A stretch of DNA of 42,668 bases. It comes from Ruminococcus flavefaciens (GTDB taxonomy: Bacteria > Bacillota > Clostridia > Oscillospirales > Ruminococcaceae). The position numbers and the translations under genes were made by a program. Position 1 is the stretch's first letter; the number at the start of each line of letters is the position of its first letter. The stretch is taken from NCBI GenBank assembly GCA_002371825.1, contig DFHF01000014.1, positions 1 to 42,668 on the forward strand, read 5' to 3'. The notes beneath the pieces are model-generated. The model was not told the DNA's origin, ran no database searches, and was given only the letters and a program-made list of their open reading frames with translations. Positions 31,548-39,813 of the stretch are shown in pieces.

Positions 31548-33203
31548 TCATTCAACTGAGATTATGTAATAGTACACAGGCTGTCCGCCGTTTACAAGCA
31601 TGACTTCAAGCTTGTCGCCGAATTTGCCCTGCATGAAATTACGGAGCTCTTCTGCATTCTCTTCAGTAACATCTGCACCGTGGATCAGTGTAACATAGCT
31701 CACATCGCCCTTTGCAAGCTTCTTTGTGAGCTTGTATGTGGCTTTGTTTATATCCTTTTCAGTGAATGAGAGCTTTCCGTTGTCGAGGGCAAGTATCTCG
31801 CCTTCCTTTATGGAGTGTCCCTCGAATTCGGAATCTCTTGCAGCAAAGGTGATAAGGCCTGTGGAGACCTTCTCGAAGGCCTTAGTCATATTGAGACGGT
31901 TCTCAGCAAGATCCTGGGACTCGTCAAAGGCCAGCATAGCAGAGATGCCCTGGGGGATAGTTCTTGTCTGGAGCACACATACCTTGCGGTCGGTGAGCTT
32001 TACAGCCTGTTCTGCTGCCATGATTATATTCTTGTTGTTGGGGAGAACGAAAACTGTTTTTGCGGGAGTTTTAAGGATAGCCTTGAGGATATCATCAGTG
32101 GAGGGGTTCATGGTCTGTCCGCCCTTGACAACGATATCTGCGCCAAGATCCTTGAACATAGCTTCAAGTCCGTGACCTGCGGCAACAGCGACGAATCCGA
32201 ACTCCTTCTCAGGCTCTGCGGGAGCGAATCCCTCTTCCTCGGCAGCCTTTGCCTCCTTGACCTTGTTTTCGTGCTGGATACGCATATTCTCGATCTTCGG
32301 ACGGGGATCATTGATGAAGCGTCCGAATTCCAGTCCCTTCTGGAGGGCATTTCCGGGGTTGTCCGTATGAACGTGTACCTTTATTATCTCGTCGTCGTCA
32401 ACAACAACAACGCAGTCGCCGATGGTTTCGAGGTATGCCCTGAGCATGAACACATCAGGACAATTCTCTTTTTTCTCAAGCATGAATTCGGTACAGTAGG
32501 TGTAGTTTATCTCCTCATCGTACTCGCTGACTGCTGTACGGAAGGAGTCTACAGTTACTTCGGGAGCAGGTGCTTCGTCGGGGACAGCTATAGCGCCGCC
32601 CTCAAAAACAGCTGTCATTGCACGGAATATAATTACGAGGCCCTTTCCTCCTGCATCTACAACGCCGGCTTTTTTGAGCTGAGGGAGCATTTCTGTAGTC
32701 TTTCCGAGAACTGTTTCTGCCTCATCACAGACATCGTGCCAGAAGAGGACATCGTCGCTTGTTGACAATGCTGCCTCCTTAGCCTTGGCAGCAGCAGCCT
32801 TTACAACGGTGAGGATAGTACCCTCAACAGGCTTCATTACAGCCTTGTATGCTGCTTCGACACCCAGCTGAAGAGCATCTGCGAAATTATCGCAGCCGGC
32901 TTCCTCACAGCCTGCAAGTCCCTTTGATATTCCACGGAAGATAAGGGAGAGAATAACTCCGGAGTTTCCTCTTGCGCCTCTGAGGAATGCAGAAGCTGCG
33001 GTGGAGGCTACCTCTGAGGCAGTCACCTTATCGTCAAGCCTTTTGAGTTCAGCCACGGAATTTCCGATGGTCATGGACATATTTGTACCGGTATCTCCGT
33101 CCGGAACAGGGTAGACATTGAGCTCGTCCACCTCACGTTTTCTGTTATTTATGGTTATCGCAGCCGAAATAATGGCATCTCTCAGCATAGAACCGTTTAT
33201 CAC
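31548..33203 (-). CDS. fakA: Fatty-acid kinase subunit FakA (DhaK/DAK2-type, YloV)
   Basis: FakA phosphorylates fatty acids held by a FakB (DegV-type) partner, feeding exogenous acyl chains into phospholipids. The kinase domain has VYPVPDGDTGTNMSMT, which holds the metal-binding Asp residues, and FLRGARGNSGVILSLIFRG, KPVEGTILTVVKAA and GVVDAGGKGLVIIF. The C-terminal half is the FakA middle and CTD with TVFVLPNNKNIIMAAEQA. I start at GTG 33203 with GGAGGA 7 bases upstream; this gives the usual short N-terminus (INGSMLRDAIISAA). The frame is open to ATG 33251, but no ribosome site is found there. FakB is not in the window. Confidence 0.95.
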   Translation of the reverse strand: MINGSMLRDAIISAAITINNRKREVDELNVYPVPDGDTGTNMSMTIGNSVAELKRLDDKVTASEVASTAASAFLRGARGNSGVILSLIFRGISKGLAGCEEAGCDNFADALQLGVEAAYKAVMKPVEGTILTVVKAAAAKAKEAALSTSDDVLFWHDVCDEAETVLGKTTEMLPQLKKAGVVDAGGKGLVIIFRAMTAVFEGGAIAVPDEAPAPEVTVDSFRTAVSEYDEEINYTYCTEFMLEKKENCPDVFMLRAYLETIGDCVVVVDDDEIIKVHVHTDNPGNALQKGLEFGRFINDPRPKIENMRIQHENKVKEAKAAEEEGFAPAEPEKEFGFVAVAAGHGLEAMFKDLGADIVVKGGQTMNPSTDDILKAILKTPAKTVFVLPNNKNIIMAAEQAVKLTDRKVCVLQTRTIPQGISAMLAFDESQDLAENRLNMTKAFEKVSTGLITFAARDSEFEGHSIKEGEILALDNGKLSFTEKDINKATYKLTKKLAKGDVSYVTLIHGADVTEENAEELRNFMQGKFGDKLEVMLVNGGQPVYYYIISVE

Positions 33204-33276
33204 AGCAAAGTCCTCCAATTCATTCATGTTCCGGCAGGAAGGCCGGTACATTTATTGATGATTCTGAAATGGTTTA

Positions 33277-33636
33277 TCAGGCGGTCATTTCGTCCACATA
33301 GACGTTGACCTTGTGTACATCGATAGAAACAGCCTCTTCCACAGCGAAAGTCACCTTGTGGATGATACTGCTGACAGCGGCAGTAATATTGGTGCCGTAT
33401 GTCATTTTTATATGGAGATCGATGATGAGGCCGCCGTTCTTATCGGTACGGATAACAACGCCTTTCTGCTTTTTATAAGCCTTGCCGAATGTGAGGGCAG
33501 AGGCGGCTGAATGGAAGGTGTTGACGCTGCAGACGTCAGCTACACCGAAACAGTCTGTTACTGCGTGTTTTACGATCTCAGTGAGATAATTCTCAGAGAC
33601 AGATATCTTGCCGATATGATTTTCAAAGCCTACCAT
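33277..33636 (-). CDS. Asp23/Gls24-family envelope-stress protein (YloU)
   Basis: A 119-residue Asp23-domain protein with GKISVSENYLTEIVKHAVTD at the N-terminus, the middle strand GGLIIDLHIKMTYGTNIT, and the helix SSIIHKVTFAVEEA, then VDVHKVNVYVDEM-like ending. Members are membrane-associated or cytosolic proteins linked to alkaline and cell-wall stress. AAAGGAG lies 7 bases before the ATG. The yloU-yloV (asp23-fakA) pair is a conserved Firmicutes arrangement. Confidence 0.95.
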   Translation of the reverse strand: MVGFENHIGKISVSENYLTEIVKHAVTDCFGVADVCSVNTFHSAASALTFGKAYKKQKGVVIRTDKNGGLIIDLHIKMTYGTNITAAVSSIIHKVTFAVEEAVSIDVHKVNVYVDEMTA

Positions 33637-33661
33637 ACGATCACTCCTTTGATAATGTCCT

Positions 33662-33676
33662 GCGGTACAGTACCGC
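33662..33676 (-). promoter_or_regulatory. Palindrome at the transcription start of asp23-fakA
   Basis: GCGGTAC-A-GTACCGC, 7+1+7 and perfect, lies at about +5 to +19 from the predicted start of the asp23-fakA transcript. This is a good operator position, or it could be a 5'-end stabilising hairpin. It does not clearly match FapR boxes. Confidence 0.55.
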
Positions 33677-33686
33677 TATCCTAATA

Positions 33687-33715
33687 ATTATATCACAGTT
33701 TTCCGCCATTTACAA
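33687..33715 (-). promoter_or_regulatory. Sigma-A promoter of asp23-fakA
   Basis: On the - strand TTGTAA (33710-33715), 17 bases, TATAAT (33687-33692), with TGTGA as an extended -10. It lies 51 bases before the asp23 ATG. Confidence 0.85.
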
Positions 33716-33745
33716 TAGTATTGAGAAATTTTTTATAAAATAAAC

Positions 33746-33859
33746 AAGGGACGCATAGGGAGTGCTCTCTTGCGGAACTCAGGTCACATTTACGAGACTG
33801 TGATCTCGGATTCGGTAACCGTATTTTCCGTTAAGAGGAGCAATCCTGCTGCGTCCCTT
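33746..33859. ncRNA. Candidate structured element with three-way junction
   Basis: Outer arms AAGGGACGCA (33746-33755) and TGCGTCCCTT (33850-33859) are a perfect 10-bp stem. Inside, GCTC plus TCTT (33764-33771) pairs with AAGA plus GAGC (33833-33841), and CGGAA (33773-33777) pairs with TTCCG (33826-33830). Two hairpins branch within: GGTCACA/TGTGATC (33782-33805) and CGGT/ACCG (33813-33821). It fills most of the gap 33716-33863. On the - strand a T-rich tail (GTTTATTTT) follows the outer stem. Strand and role are unknown; it may be a complex terminator for the CNNM gene, an independent RNA or a fold-back repeat. Confidence 0.55.
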
Positions 33860-33863
33860 TAAG

Positions 33864-35192
33864 CTATTCGTTTTCAGGCGCTGAGGCCTTTTCATCCGGC
33901 AGCACTCTTACCCGGCAGAGCTCGATGCGGTGGTGCTTGACTTCAAGGACTTCGATATGGAGCCTGTCTGTATCAAGAGCCTCCTGACTGCCGTTTTTGG
34001 GGATATGGCCAAGTATGGCCACAACATAACCGCCGAAAGTATCATATTTTTCTGAAGGCAGCTCTGTATCAAGCTCCTCGCTGACCTCGCTCAGGGAGGT
34101 TATGCCGGGTACGCTCCAGAGATCATCCTCCAGTTTTTCCAGTCTTGCTGAAGGCTCATCGGATTCATCGTCTGCAAAGTCGCCCACAAGCTCCTCCACA
34201 AGATCGGTGATAGTGATGATGCCGGTCATTCCGCCGTATTCATCGACAACGACAGCGAAATGATCTGCGCCCTTCTGCTTCATCTGTTCAAACAGCCTGT
34301 CGGCCTTCATATTCTCATGTACGAAGCAGGGCTCGCTAACAGCGTTTGCCATTATATTCTCACGGCTCTTGTTATCGAGCCGGAAATAATCCTTTGCGTC
34401 GAGGACTCCTATAACATCGTCCACGCTTTCGCCGCACACCGGCAGGAAAGAATGTCTTGAACGGTGGATAGTTTCCTCCCATACCTCAGTACTGTCCTCG
34501 CTCCAGAGCACGGATACATCCGGCCGGTGAGTGCAGACCTGTTCTGCGGTAAGGTCATCGAAGGCGAAGATATTTTTGATTATCCTGTTTTCGTCCTCAT
34601 CTATAGTGCCTTTTTCGGCACCGGCATCTGACATCATGAGTATCTCCTCTTCCGTGACGGTATCGTCAGCGGCATGGGGATCGATGCCGAGAAGTCTGAG
34701 TATGCCTCCCGCGGTAAGGTTCATAAATCCTGAGAGAGGGGAGAACAGTACCGTTATGAAGGCGGCGAAGCCGCTCAGTCGGAGTGCAGATCTCTCCGGG
34801 CTTTTGGCAGCAAGTCCTCTGGGGGTGAGCCTTCCGAGGATAAGAACGATTATCATTGCCGCAAGAGCTATAACAGCGGCAGAAGCTGCGTTAAGAGCGC
34901 CGCAGGAAATATCTGTGCCTGTTTTTCTGATAAGTGATGTCAGCTTTCCGCAGAAGAATACTGCTGAAAGTGAGGCTGTAATGAAAGCTGCGGCAGCAGC
35001 TGCTGTACGGACAGAACCAAGGAAACGGGCAGGCTGATCGGTCAGCTTTTTGAGCCTTACCGCACGTTTATTGCCGCCTGATGCCAGTTTTTCCAGCTTG
35101 CTGTCGTTTATATCCACGACTGCCGCCTCGGTAAATTCGAGAAGGCCGTACACAGCCAGTATCACTATAAGTATTATTATACGTTTCGTCAT
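33864..35192 (-). CDS. CNNM/CBS/CorC-domain membrane protein (hemolysin C family)
   Basis: A 442-residue protein of the YhdP/CorC-CNNM type, implicated in Mg2+ or Co2+ efflux. The N-terminal CNNM transmembrane domain runs to about residue 175. A CBS pair follows, beginning after EEEILMMSDAGAEKGTIDEDE (family hinge) and including the DHFAVVVDEYGGMTGIITI motif near residue 325. The CorC_HlyC domain is C-terminal, with EKYDTFGGYVVAILGHIPK. GGAGGGG is 5 bases before the ATG. A TATAAT with a weak -35 is found around 35225-35235 on the - strand. It is not part of an obvious operon. Confidence 0.93.
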   Translation of the reverse strand: MTKRIIILIVILAVYGLLEFTEAAVVDINDSKLEKLASGGNKRAVRLKKLTDQPARFLGSVRTAAAAAAFITASLSAVFFCGKLTSLIRKTGTDISCGALNAASAAVIALAAMIIVLILGRLTPRGLAAKSPERSALRLSGFAAFITVLFSPLSGFMNLTAGGILRLLGIDPHAADDTVTEEEILMMSDAGAEKGTIDEDENRIIKNIFAFDDLTAEQVCTHRPDVSVLWSEDSTEVWEETIHRSRHSFLPVCGESVDDVIGVLDAKDYFRLDNKSRENIMANAVSEPCFVHENMKADRLFEQMKQKGADHFAVVVDEYGGMTGIITITDLVEELVGDFADDESDEPSARLEKLEDDLWSVPGITSLSEVSEELDTELPSEKYDTFGGYVVAILGHIPKNGSQEALDTDRLHIEVLEVKHHRIELCRVRVLPDEKASAPENE

Positions 35193-35282
35193 GCTGTCCC
35201 CTCCGTTCTGTATCTTCGTCGGGGAATTATACTATTTGAACTGCCGTCCGGGACGCCGTCCATTTATAAATACACCTCCGGA

Positions 35283-35924
35283 TCACTTAACTCTTGTGAG
35301 AGTATCTTCAGTACCGTCGTCGCTTGTAAGTGTAAGCTTATCTCCCTCGATCTTGAACTTCATCTCAGCCTCGTCCTTTCCGGATTCTCCGAGAAGAGCA
35401 GCGGGAGGATTCTTGAGAGTTACAGTATCATCGCTGACTGTATATGTGCATAACTTGTCATATATAACGATGAGCTTTTCTCCGTCGATCTTTGCTTTGA
35501 GTTCAAGATCGCCTGTTTCTTTTGCGAGTTCATCAAAGAGCATACCGCCGAGCTCGTTGTAAGTTCCGTCGAGAGCATCGCCCTCACCTTCGATACGAGT
35601 CATGTGAAGGAGATCTGTGCTGTTCATGTTTACAGTGAGCTTATCGTTCTCAAAGGAAGTGTTTTCTGCACCCAGATCGGATCCTTCTACGATAAAGTTC
35701 TTGCCGCTGAAGTGAGCCTCCTCGCTGAGGTCCATCTCAAGGCTGAGGCTGCCGCTGTTAAATTCAAGGTTCATGGGCATTTCTTCAACGTCCATTGTCC
35801 ATTTTCCCTGTAAAGGATCGTTGTCCTTCTTACTGCTGCTGCTGTCGGCTTCGTCCTTTCCGCATGAAGCGAAAGCGCCTGTGATCATGATGCATCCCAT
35901 AAATAATGCGGTTAATTTTTTCAT
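35283..35924 (-). CDS. Secreted lipoprotein of unknown function, paralogue of its upstream neighbour
   Basis: A 213-residue lipoprotein starting at ATG 35924 (AAGGAG 9 bases upstream). The signal peptide KKLTALFMGCIMITGAFAS ends at lipobox Cys21 (AFASC). The mature part is a beta-rich lipocalin-like pattern, from GKWTMDVEEMPMNLEF to the C-terminal KIEGDKLTLTSDDGTED. It aligns by eye with the larger lipoprotein upstream: LDGTYNELGGMLFDE versus MDGEYKFNGGIMGDA, and CTYTVSDDTVTLK versus FTYTISGKTINMK. A longer frame from 36020 overlaps the neighbour and lacks a ribosome site. Function unknown. Confidence 0.9.
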   Translation of the reverse strand: MKKLTALFMGCIMITGAFASCGKDEADSSSSKKDNDPLQGKWTMDVEEMPMNLEFNSGSLSLEMDLSEEAHFSGKNFIVEGSDLGAENTSFENDKLTVNMNSTDLLHMTRIEGEGDALDGTYNELGGMLFDELAKETGDLELKAKIDGEKLIVIYDKLCTYTVSDDTVTLKNPPAALLGESGKDEAEMKFKIEGDKLTLTSDDGTEDTLTRVK

Positions 35925-36006
35925 TGAATTCTTCTCCTTAAAACTGTAAAATATATATGCTTTTATCGCTTCAGTATTTCTGAGGCGGTAAATCCTTTTT
36001 ATTATC

Positions 36007-36981
36007 TCAGAATGAGGCACGGGTCAGTCTGAGGACCTGGCCGTCGTTTTCAGCGTTATACATATAGAGAGTATCGCCGTCTACTGTGTACTCGACATCT
36101 GCCTGCTCAAAGCTGTCTGTAAACATTTCGTTGTCGCTTTTCATGTTTATAGTCTTTCCGCTTATAGTGTATGTAAAAATATTGTCGATCTTCATGAGGA
36201 GGGATGTGCCCTTTATAACAACAATCAGGTTATCGCTGCTGAAAGAGTCGTACTCCTGAGCAAATTGTGAGCTGAGAGCATCTCCCATAATACCGCCGTT
36301 GAATTTGTATTCACCGTCCATAGAGGAGCTGTCGGCAGCGCCTATCCTTTCGAGTACGAGGATATCCTGAGCAAAGAGCTCAGCATTTTCGCCTTCGAGT
36401 GAAGAAGGATCTATGCCCATTGAAGCTGCGTCCATTTTTACTCTTATGGTTTTGCCGTCGAAGGATACTGAATCCTTGTTCATTTTGAGAGATTCCATAG
36501 TGAGTGAGCCGTCACTGTTGAAGTGCATAGTGCTTGAGATATCGGCATACATTGCGCCAACACCGTTGTCACCGAATTCCAGCATTCCCTCTACATTGTT
36601 GGAGCCTTCAAATCCGCCCCATATGCCCTTTACATCGCCGCCTGCCGGTTCCGGAGCTTCAGAAGCGGGGATAAGAGGCAGATTGCTGCTGGAGGATGAG
36701 TTTCCGCCGGAGCTTCCGGAATTGCTGCCAGATGAGGAAGCTGTAGTGGTTACAGTGGTCACAGCTTCTGTAGTAGTAACAGCAGTTGTGGTTACTTCAG
36801 TGGTAGTCTCCTCTTCGTCATCATCGTTCTGATCGTACTTGGGGTCTGTTTCCTCAGAGGATATCCCTGAGCTACTCTTTCTGCGGGAAGAATCATCGTC
36901 ATCGTCGTCGTTTCCGCAGGAATAGAATGCTGCTGAGAGCACGAGACAGGCTGAAAGCAATGCTGCAAGTTTCTTTTTCAT
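36007..36981 (-). CDS. Secreted lipoprotein with Thr/Ser-rich linker
   Basis: A 324-residue lipoprotein with signal peptide KKKLAALLSACLVLSAAFYS and lipobox Cys22 (AFYSC). A run of six Asp follows the cysteine, then a Thr/Glu/Val and Ser/Gly linker (residues ~55-105) typical of surface proteins in ruminal Clostridia. The C-terminal ~215 residues form the beta-rich domain shared with the smaller lipoprotein 82 bases downstream. AAAGGA lies upstream of the ATG. The two genes probably arose by duplication and share a promoter. Confidence 0.9.
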   Translation of the reverse strand: MKKKLAALLSACLVLSAAFYSCGNDDDDDDSSRRKSSSGISSEETDPKYDQNDDDEEETTTEVTTTAVTTTEAVTTVTTTASSSGSNSGSSGGNSSSSSNLPLIPASEAPEPAGGDVKGIWGGFEGSNNVEGMLEFGDNGVGAMYADISSTMHFNSDGSLTMESLKMNKDSVSFDGKTIRVKMDAASMGIDPSSLEGENAELFAQDILVLERIGAADSSSMDGEYKFNGGIMGDALSSQFAQEYDSFSSDNLIVVIKGTSLLMKIDNIFTYTISGKTINMKSDNEMFTDSFEQADVEYTVDGDTLYMYNAENDGQVLRLTRASF

Positions 36982-37066
36982 TTCTTTTTCCTTTCACGGC
37001 ATGATCCGCCGCAGATCAAAATTTATCCATATCCGCCGTCTGGCCTGATATGAGCGTTACCTCATT

Positions 37067-37095
37067 ATTATATCACCCTATAATCTGCATTTCAA
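37067..37095 (-). promoter_or_regulatory. Sigma-A promoter of the lipoprotein pair
   Basis: On the - strand TTGAAA (37090-37095), 17 bases, TATAAT (37067-37072) preceded by GGTGA. The stretch 37096-37319 between the two divergent promoters is AT-rich with a GCC-T7-AGGC motif near 37174-37188 and otherwise nothing recognisable. Confidence 0.85.
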
Positions 37096-37319
37096 GTAAA
37101 TAATAAAAAAGTTTCCGGAATGTAACGTTTTATTAATTAAAAAAGCTGTATTTTGTCTAAACTGACTATACAAATGCCTTTTTTTAGGCGGATAAGGCAG
37201 ATTTCCGGCACATGAGAATACTGCCCGGCACGGTGAGGATGAGAAAAAACATTTCCGCAGCCCTCGCTGCTGCACTGTGCTCAGGAGCAGCAGACAGTCC
37301 TGTCACGGTTCCGGATTTG

Positions 37320-37348
37320 TTGACGAAAAGACAGAAATGTGTTATAAT
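37320..37348 (+). promoter_or_regulatory. Sigma-A promoter of the membrane protein-arsR operon
   Basis: TTGACG (37320-37325), 17 bases, TATAAT (37343-37348). It lies 36 bases before the ATG at 37384. No clear ArsR operator palindrome is visible next to it. Confidence 0.85.
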
Positions 37349-37383
37349 AACAGATAATATACCTATTAGAGAGCAGGTGCGGT

Positions 37384-37818
37384 ATGGAGTTCTTTGCGGT
37401 GCTGGCAGTCATAGTGGCCCTCTGTATAGTTTTCGGGGTAAGTGCGGATATAATGATAACAGCGGCTCTCGGACTGATAGCCCTCATTATTTTCGCCATG
37501 ACATTTCTGTTCATATTCTTTGTGTGGAGACTGCTGCGCTCCCGCAGGACTGAGGCCGTTTTCACAAAGACGGAAAAACCGGAGGGCAGCAGATTCAGAT
37601 GTGCCTTTTACAGCTGCGGCGGAAAGGAATACCCATGTGTTTTCCCGAGCGAGCCCAGATTCATGTACAAAGAGGGCAAAACCTGCAGTGTCTTTCTCCA
37701 TAAGAGCTCCGGGACTGTTTTTGACAGATATGCTGCGACTACCTGTATTCTCGGACTTATCATCAGCCTTGCCTTTTCGGCGGGAGCTGTATTTCTTGCG
37801 GTAATTTTTTTCTCATAA
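37384..37818 (+). CDS. Small membrane protein upstream of arsR, DUF3592-like
   Basis: A 144-residue protein with two hydrophobic segments at the N-terminus (about 3-20 and 24-48), a middle domain of ~65 residues (CAFYSCGGKEYPCVFPSE, KEGKTCSVFLHKSSGTVF), and a last segment at 120-142. The order of segments and the YPC...Y.EGK..SVF pattern recall DUF3592 proteins, but the match is weak. An AGGTG site precedes the ATG. It has its own promoter and ends 14 bases before arsR, so the two are one operon. Confidence 0.72.
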   Translation: MEFFAVLAVIVALCIVFGVSADIMITAALGLIALIIFAMTFLFIFFVWRLLRSRRTEAVFTKTEKPEGSRFRCAFYSCGGKEYPCVFPSEPRFMYKEGKTCSVFLHKSSGTVFDRYAATTCILGLIISLAFSAGAVFLAVIFFS

Positions 37819-37832
37819 AGGAGGTCTGTACA

Positions 37833-38183
37833 ATGGCGGAACATATATGCGGAAACGGAAGTATACATGAGGACATAGTTGCAAAGGTAGCTGCTGAGCT
37901 GCCGGATGAGAGCGTGCTCAGTGAGGCCGCTGACCTGCTGAAGATATTCGGCGATTCTACAAGGATAAGGATAATATCTGCACTATGCCGCAGCGAGCTC
38001 TGCGTCTGTGATATAGCAAGACTGCTGGGAATGACACAGTCTGCCATATCTCATCAGCTAAGAGTACTGAAGCAGGCGAGACTTGTCAGCTCCCGCCGTG
38101 AGGGAAAGACGATATTCTATTCTCTCTGCGATGACCATGTACAGACCATATACAGCTATGCCCTTGAACACGTTATGGAGTAA
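37833..38183 (+). CDS. ArsR/SmtB-family metal-responsive repressor
   Basis: A 116-residue winged-helix repressor. The DNA-binding part has the signature LCVCDIARLLGMTQSAISHQLRVLKQARLV, of which CVCD is the alpha3 metal-ligand motif of ArsR/CadC-type sensors. A second possible ligand set is the N-terminal CGNG with His residues. AGGAGG lies 7 bases before the ATG. In most genomes such a gene is followed by a metal pump, but here it lies between a small membrane protein and an amidohydrolase. Confidence 0.95.
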   Translation: MAEHICGNGSIHEDIVAKVAAELPDESVLSEAADLLKIFGDSTRIRIISALCRSELCVCDIARLLGMTQSAISHQLRVLKQARLVSSRREGKTIFYSLCDDHVQTIYSYALEHVME

Positions 38184-38185
38184 TA

Positions 38186-38983
38186 ATGCGCTATTTTGAT
38201 TTTCACACTCATGCATTCACAGACAGTCTGGCGAAAAGAGCAATGTCCGGACTGGCTGATACAAGCGGGATAAAGCCTGCCACAGACGGCACTCTCGGAG
38301 ACCTGAAAAGGGTCATGAGAGAGCGTGGGATAAATTCGGCAATGCTTCTTCCCATAGCAACAAAGCCCTCTCAGCAGACGGCCATCAACAACTGGGCTGC
38401 CAGCATTATGGGAGATGGGATATATTGCTGCGGCTCGGTAAATCCTGATGCTGAGGACAAGCTTCAGGAAGCTGAGCACATAAAATCGCTTGGACTGTTC
38501 GGTATCAAATTCCACTCGGAATATCAGTCCTTTGCACCGGATGAGGAGAGGATGTTCCCTCTCTATGAAAAAATGACAGAGCTGGGGCTTATAGCCGTTT
38601 TTCACGGCGGCTGGGACCCGTATGGACAGGATGATATAAAGGCGACTCCCCGCAGCTTTGCCGCTGTGGCAGAGACATTCCCCGGACTGACGATAGTTGC
38701 TGCTCATATGGGCGGGATAAATCTCTGGGACGAAACGGAAAAGCTTACCGCCGGGAAATATCCCAATCTCTGGTTCGATACCGGAGTCGTTGCAGGTTAT
38801 ATCGATGATGATACAATGAGGAGACTGCTCAGGAAGCAGGGCGCAGAGAGGATACTCTTCGGAAGCGACTGCCCATGGGATGACCCTGCCAATGAGATAG
38901 CTCTGATAAACAGGATGCCTCTTTCGGAGCACGAAAGGGAGCTGATATTCTTCCGCAATGCGGAGAAGCTTCTGGGGATATGA
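38186..38983 (+). CDS. Amidohydrolase-2-type TIM-barrel hydrolase
   Basis: A 265-residue metal-dependent hydrolase. The N-terminal metal motif is YFDFHTHAF. Other ligands are GIKFHSEYQSF near residue 108, FHGGWDP near 140, AHMGG near 173, and FGSDCPWDDP near 229, all at family positions. It begins two bases after the arsR stop, so the genes are coupled, although the ribosome site is poor. The substrate is unknown; the group includes decarboxylases and lactonases. Confidence 0.9.
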   Translation: MRYFDFHTHAFTDSLAKRAMSGLADTSGIKPATDGTLGDLKRVMRERGINSAMLLPIATKPSQQTAINNWAASIMGDGIYCCGSVNPDAEDKLQEAEHIKSLGLFGIKFHSEYQSFAPDEERMFPLYEKMTELGLIAVFHGGWDPYGQDDIKATPRSFAAVAETFPGLTIVAAHMGGINLWDETEKLTAGKYPNLWFDTGVVAGYIDDDTMRRLLRKQGAERILFGSDCPWDDPANEIALINRMPLSEHERELIFFRNAEKLLGI

Positions 38984-39019
38984 GGAAAGCACTGATATAA
39001 AAACAAAGGATGACTGATT

Positions 39020-39790
39020 TTGAAAAGATTACTGTTTATAGGCGATGTGGTAGGAAAAGCAGGATGTGACTTCCTTACTGCTAAGCTTGGACTTATAAAG
39101 AAGCAATATGATATAGATGTGACTGTTGTCAACGGAGAAAATTCCGCACAGGGCAATGGTATAACAAGATACTCAATGGATATGATAATATCAGCAGGAG
39201 CGGATATTATCACTACAGGCAATCATGCCTTCCGCCGCCGTGAGGCTCTCGACATATATGATGAGGACTATATAATCCGGCCGGCTAATTATCCCGAGGA
39301 CGGATGCATCGGCCGGGGAGTCTGCACCCTGGATATGGGAGCTTTTTCCGTTACCGTTATAAACCTTATGGGCACAGCTTTTATGGACCCGCTGGATAAT
39401 CCGTTCACCAAAATAGACGCAATCCTTGAGGAGACAGACTGCCCCAATGTGTTTGTGGACTTCCATGCGGAGGCTACATCCGAGAAAAAGGCTATGGGAT
39501 ATCACCTTGCAGGCAGAGTGACCGGAGTTTTCGGCACTCACACCCATGTACAGACTGCGGATGAGACTATTCTTGAGGGCGGCACTGCCTATATAACCGA
39601 TGCAGGAATGACCGGACCGGAGCACTCCTGCCTCGGTGTCGAGATACAGCCGGCTGTTGAACGTTTCCGTTTTCATATGCCTGTACGCTTCCGTGAGGCC
39701 TCCGGAGACTGCTTTTTGTGCGGTGTAATAGCCGAATTTGATGAAAAAAGCGGCAAATCGCACAAAATTGAGAGAATAATTATTAGATAA
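39020..39790 (+). CDS. ymdB: YmdB-family metallophosphoesterase
   Basis: YmdB in B. subtilis is a 2',3'-cyclic-nucleotide phosphodiesterase that controls the switch between motility and biofilm formation. The 256-residue protein has metal-binding GDVVGKAG, VVNGENSAQG, TTGNHAFRRR and VDFHAEATSEK, and GVFGTHTHVQTAD, all family marks. It starts at TTG with an AGGA site nine bases upstream. It is followed by spoVS, as in B. subtilis rny-ymdB-spoVS. Confidence 0.95.
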   Translation: MKRLLFIGDVVGKAGCDFLTAKLGLIKKQYDIDVTVVNGENSAQGNGITRYSMDMIISAGADIITTGNHAFRRREALDIYDEDYIIRPANYPEDGCIGRGVCTLDMGAFSVTVINLMGTAFMDPLDNPFTKIDAILEETDCPNVFVDFHAEATSEKKAMGYHLAGRVTGVFGTHTHVQTADETILEGGTAYITDAGMTGPEHSCLGVEIQPAVERFRFHMPVRFREASGDCFLCGVIAEFDEKSGKSHKIERIIIR

Positions 39791-39813
39791 TTACCAAAAA
39801 TATGTTTAGCTAC

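Noticed and set aside
31815..32765. 316-codon open frame on the + strand
   Set aside because: It is wholly antisense to fakA, which has clear kinase motifs; the frame has no ribosome site or domain and reflects codon bias of fakA.
33204..33251. Longer N-terminus for FakA from ATG 33251
   Set aside because: No ribosome site; GTG 33203 has GGAGGA at ideal distance and gives the usual family N-terminus.
36982..37383. Possible small gene between the divergent promoters (frame 37212-37553)
   Set aside because: The frame runs through the promoter and the start of the membrane-protein gene in another frame and has no ribosome site.
38156..38992. 278-codon open frame on the - strand
   Set aside because: It covers the amidohydrolase gene on the other strand, whose metal motifs are clear; the frame has no start signal.
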